A stretch of DNA of 64,000 bases from Collinsella aerofaciens (lineage in GTDB: Bacteria; Actinomycetota; Coriobacteriia; Coriobacteriales; Coriobacteriaceae): the NCBI RefSeq assembly GCF_009876115.1, contig NZ_WWSY01000005.1, positions 62,001 to 126,000 of the forward strand, in the 5' to 3' direction. Below, one piece after another: positions 61,951 through 64,000 of this stretch. The notes under the pieces were generated by a model. That model was not told where the DNA came from, searched no databases, and saw only the letters and a program-made list of their open reading frames with translations. The translations under genes were made by a program, and so were the position numbers. Position 1 is the first letter of the stretch. Each line of letters opens with the position of its first letter.

Positions 61951-63250
61951 TTCGTGCCTCCTTCTTCCATGCCTCCATGGATGAGTAATATGCGTCCCCG
62001 ATGTCGTCGTAGTAGACGTCGGAGTTGTAAATGGTCGTCGTCAGAAGCGGTGCCGGGCACGTGATGCCCAGATCGTTCGCGAGCAGTCTCGGCAGGTCAT
62101 CGCGCTCGATTCCCTCATGGTGGGCGACGATCCACTCGATGAGGTCGGCTGCGGAAAGCCGCCCCTCGCCTCCGGCGACGAACACCTTGGTTCCGGCGAG
62201 CGTGCAGCTGCGCAGGAGCCCTCCCGCGTCGAGCAGTCCCTCGTAGAAGTCGTCGGGCATGTCCAGCCCGTACAGCGGATGCGGAGTGGCGCCGCCCGCG
62301 CGCAGGCTCGCCACGGTGAAGGGCTCGCCTTCGGGCGCATCCACGCTCACCGCGGGCGCGTACGACTCGATGTCCGCCATGCGCGCGCCTAGCACGTCGT
62401 GCAGCCGCGAGAACGAGATGTAGCTGTCGCCCTCGTAGAGAAGTAAGCGGTGGTCCGAAAGCGCCTGGCGCAGCACCTGGCGGAAGGCGGGGTGCTGCCA
62501 CACGGCGTTCTCGAAGCCGGCGTCGCCCTTCGCGAAAGACGGATGCTCGGCCAGCAGCCGCGTGAAGTGGTCGTTCGGGGTGCTCCCTTCTCGGAAGAGC
62601 AAGCCGCGGTCCTCGTAGTAGCCCGCATCCTCGATGCCGCGGTCGAGCGCTTCGGGCGGATCGTCGGGAAACTCGAAGGCGAAGCGCCGACGCACGAGGC
62701 CTTCGTCGCAGATGCGGCCGGCAAGCTCCCGGGCAAGGAAGCCCTCGAGGGTGGGTGCCTCGCGCTCGGTGTCGTGCGCTACGGGCACATCCGCACGGGA
62801 GGCCGGGGCGCCCGTCGGGCATTCAGCGACCTCGACGCCAAGCCACTCCGAGAAGCTCACGTCCGCGGGCTCGGCGAACAGGTCGAGCCATATCGCGGCG
62901 ATGCCTGCGCTGAAGCCGTATTCGCGCTCGTAGGCTTTCGCGGCGACGTTTCTGGGCTCGTCCGCATGGCGCTCGGCGAAGGCGCGCACCTGACGGCGGC
63001 GGTCGACCTTGCCGAACCCGACAGAGAGGTGGTCGCCCAGGGTGACGCCCTCGTCTGCGTTCCAGAAGACCTGCTTCAGCTCATCGTAGAGAGCGATGGG
63101 CGTGGTGATCCCCACGCGCCTTAGCTCATTGCGCGAGACGCGAAAGACTAGACGGGCGCAAAGTTCGGTATCCTCACGCCGTGCCGCACTCACCGCCGCT
63201 CGCGCAGCCTCTGCACGCCCATCCTGTTTGCTGTCGACTACTTCCGCCAC
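61937..63250 (-). CDS. Unrecognised protein of the defence-like operon
   Basis: 437 residues from GTG 63250, three bases after the upstream stop. Acidic and mostly helical. The N-terminal 130 residues are fairly basic (RRQVRAFAERHADEPRNVAA); the rest has pairs of short tryptophan- and tyrosine-containing helices (FENAVWQHPAFRQVLRQALS). No known domain is seen. It overlaps the ParB-like gene by 14 bp and is clearly part of the operon. Confidence 0.75.
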   Translation of the reverse strand: MAEVVDSKQDGRAEAARAAVSAARREDTELCARLVFRVSRNELRRVGITTPIALYDELKQVFWNADEGVTLGDHLSVGFGKVDRRRQVRAFAERHADEPRNVAAKAYEREYGFSAGIAAIWLDLFAEPADVSFSEWLGVEVAECPTGAPASRADVPVAHDTEREAPTLEGFLARELAGRICDEGLVRRRFAFEFPDDPPEALDRGIEDAGYYEDRGLLFREGSTPNDHFTRLLAEHPSFAKGDAGFENAVWQHPAFRQVLRQALSDHRLLLYEGDSYISFSRLHDVLGARMADIESYAPAVSVDAPEGEPFTVASLRAGGATPHPLYGLDMPDDFYEGLLDAGGLLRSCTLAGTKVFVAGGEGRLSAADLIEWIVAHHEGIERDDLPRLLANDLGITCPAPLLTTTIYNSDVYYDDIGDAYYSSMEAWKKEARNELA

Positions 63251-63253
63251 GCG

Positions 63254-64000
63254 CTACGCCTCGCCCAGCTTGGGCCCGAAGACGCGCTCGACGTATGCCT
63301 CCAGCGTGCCCTCCTTGGCGAGCTCCGCGGCGTCCGCGAGCTCGAAGTTAGAGTCACATCCTTGGCCGACCTCGTCGTGGAAACCCAGGATGAAGTGGGT
63401 GGCAATCTCGTAGATAATCTTGGTGGGCGCGATGCCGAACACCTGATGCTCCAGGATGTGGTCCAAACGCTCGCGGTCGTCCGGGAAGGCGGCCTTCATG
63501 CCCTCGCTTCGGTACAGGCGCTTGATGATCTCGGTGATGTAGAGGCCAGACTTCATATACAGGTCGGCGAAGGTGTGGCTCGGGTCATCGAAGCAGCCCG
63601 GGTTCTCCTTCTCGAAGAGGTCCACCATCTGAACCACGACGTTGCGCGGCGTGAAGATCTGATTGGTCTTCTGGGGCGGCACGTAGTCGAAGATGTCCTC
63701 TGTCTGGGACTCGTCGAAGTAATTGGCCAGGCGTTCGCGCAGCTTGATGAACTCGCTCACGGAGTCGTTGAATACGACCTCGTCGAAGAGGTGCCCAACG
63801 AAGCGCTTTACCTCGCCGGTCTCGCCATCGGTGTAGTCGCCGCCATCACGCAAAAAGCGGAACTCATCAACGGTGATGCTCGTGACGTCCTGGAAGACGT
63901 CAGCGGGGATCACGGTGTCGAAGTTCGCGAGCGTCGTGCCCTCTTCGCCGTAGGCCATGAGGAACGACGGGATGGTACGCGAGAAGCCGCGCAGATGAGC
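63254..64000 (-). CDS. C-terminal part of a helicase/methylase-like restriction protein, partial
   Basis: The frame is open to the window edge, so the N-terminus lies outside; the ATG at 63958 is internal. The visible 248 residues contain AHLRGFSRTIPSFLMAYG, then EVVFNDSVSEFIKLRERLANYF and FTPRNVVVQMVDLF. The SAM-binding-like motif is ADLYMKSGLYITEI in place of DPACGSG, and no NPPY is present before the stop. Similar segments occur in long helicase-methylase proteins. It is the promoter-side gene of the operon. Confidence 0.8.
   Translation of the reverse strand, partial: AHLRGFSRTIPSFLMAYGEEGTTLANFDTVIPADVFQDVTSITVDEFRFLRDGGDYTDGETGEVKRFVGHLFDEVVFNDSVSEFIKLRERLANYFDESQTEDIFDYVPPQKTNQIFTPRNVVVQMVDLFEKENPGCFDDPSHTFADLYMKSGLYITEIIKRLYRSEGMKAAFPDDRERLDHILEHQVFGIAPTKIIYEIATHFILGFHDEVGQGCDSNFELADAAELAKEGTLEAYVERVFGPKLGEA

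Overview
The window looks like a chromosomal contig of a gut Coriobacteriia, most like Collinsella. It is GC-rich and has a GatCAB amidotransferase operon, type III glutamine synthetase, MurT/GatD-type peptidoglycan amidation, an LPXTG pilus locus and a one-piece tmRNA with a tag ending in ALAA. The genus is inferred from gene content and codon style, not from a marker gene.

Layout. 1-5.9 kb: sortase-assembled pilus locus with two pilins (the first cut by the window edge), a winged-helix regulator and a class C sortase. 6.2-9.7 kb: gatCAB. 10.1-17.3 kb: an AraC regulator divergent from a heterodimeric ABC exporter, then a DUF6110-like small protein with a P1B-type metal ATPase; a shared dyad suggests joint metal control. 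17.4-18.3 kb: RelB-like/PIN toxin-antitoxin pair. 19.07-19.43 kb: tmRNA, followed by hairpin repeats. 20-25 kb: patatin-like lipase, rplM-rpsI, glmM, a PTS IIA and nagB. 25.3-28.3 kb: a 999-residue ATPase/SARP-type regulator. 28.4-35.8 kb, minus strand: YhbY protein, methyltransferase, PFL-family protein, and a metF - activation domain - metH operon. 36.2-43.5 kb: glnA type III, tRNA-Glu, a fused MurT-GatD protein and two related helical proteins. 43.9-50.5 kb: three iron-type dehydrogenases, a 4Fe-4S protein, ychF and a DUF1648 protein. 50.6-54.2 kb: a small regulator with a palindromic operator, ansA and guaA.

From just after guaA (about 54.15 kb) to the right edge the sequence looks like an integrated genomic island. 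It has an array of seven copies of an ATTTACTCCC(C) motif, an XRE repressor, an excisionase-like protein, a tyrosine integrase and a MobC-like protein. These are followed by a minus-strand, multi-gene, defence-like operon: a DUF262-DUF1524 nuclease, an SNF2-type helicase, a ParB-like protein, an unrecognised 437-residue protein, and the C-terminal part of a helicase/methylase-like protein that runs off the window. I do not recognise this combination as a named system. It and the dispersed 22-nt-phased palindromic elements (9.75 and 29.93 kb) are the most interesting parts of the window.

Intergenic DNA is rich in hairpin repeats of several families: GGGACAG-core hairpins, long palindromes with a conserved centre, a 221-bp MITE-like element, duplicated tRNA/tmRNA tails and a 62-bp tandem repeat.
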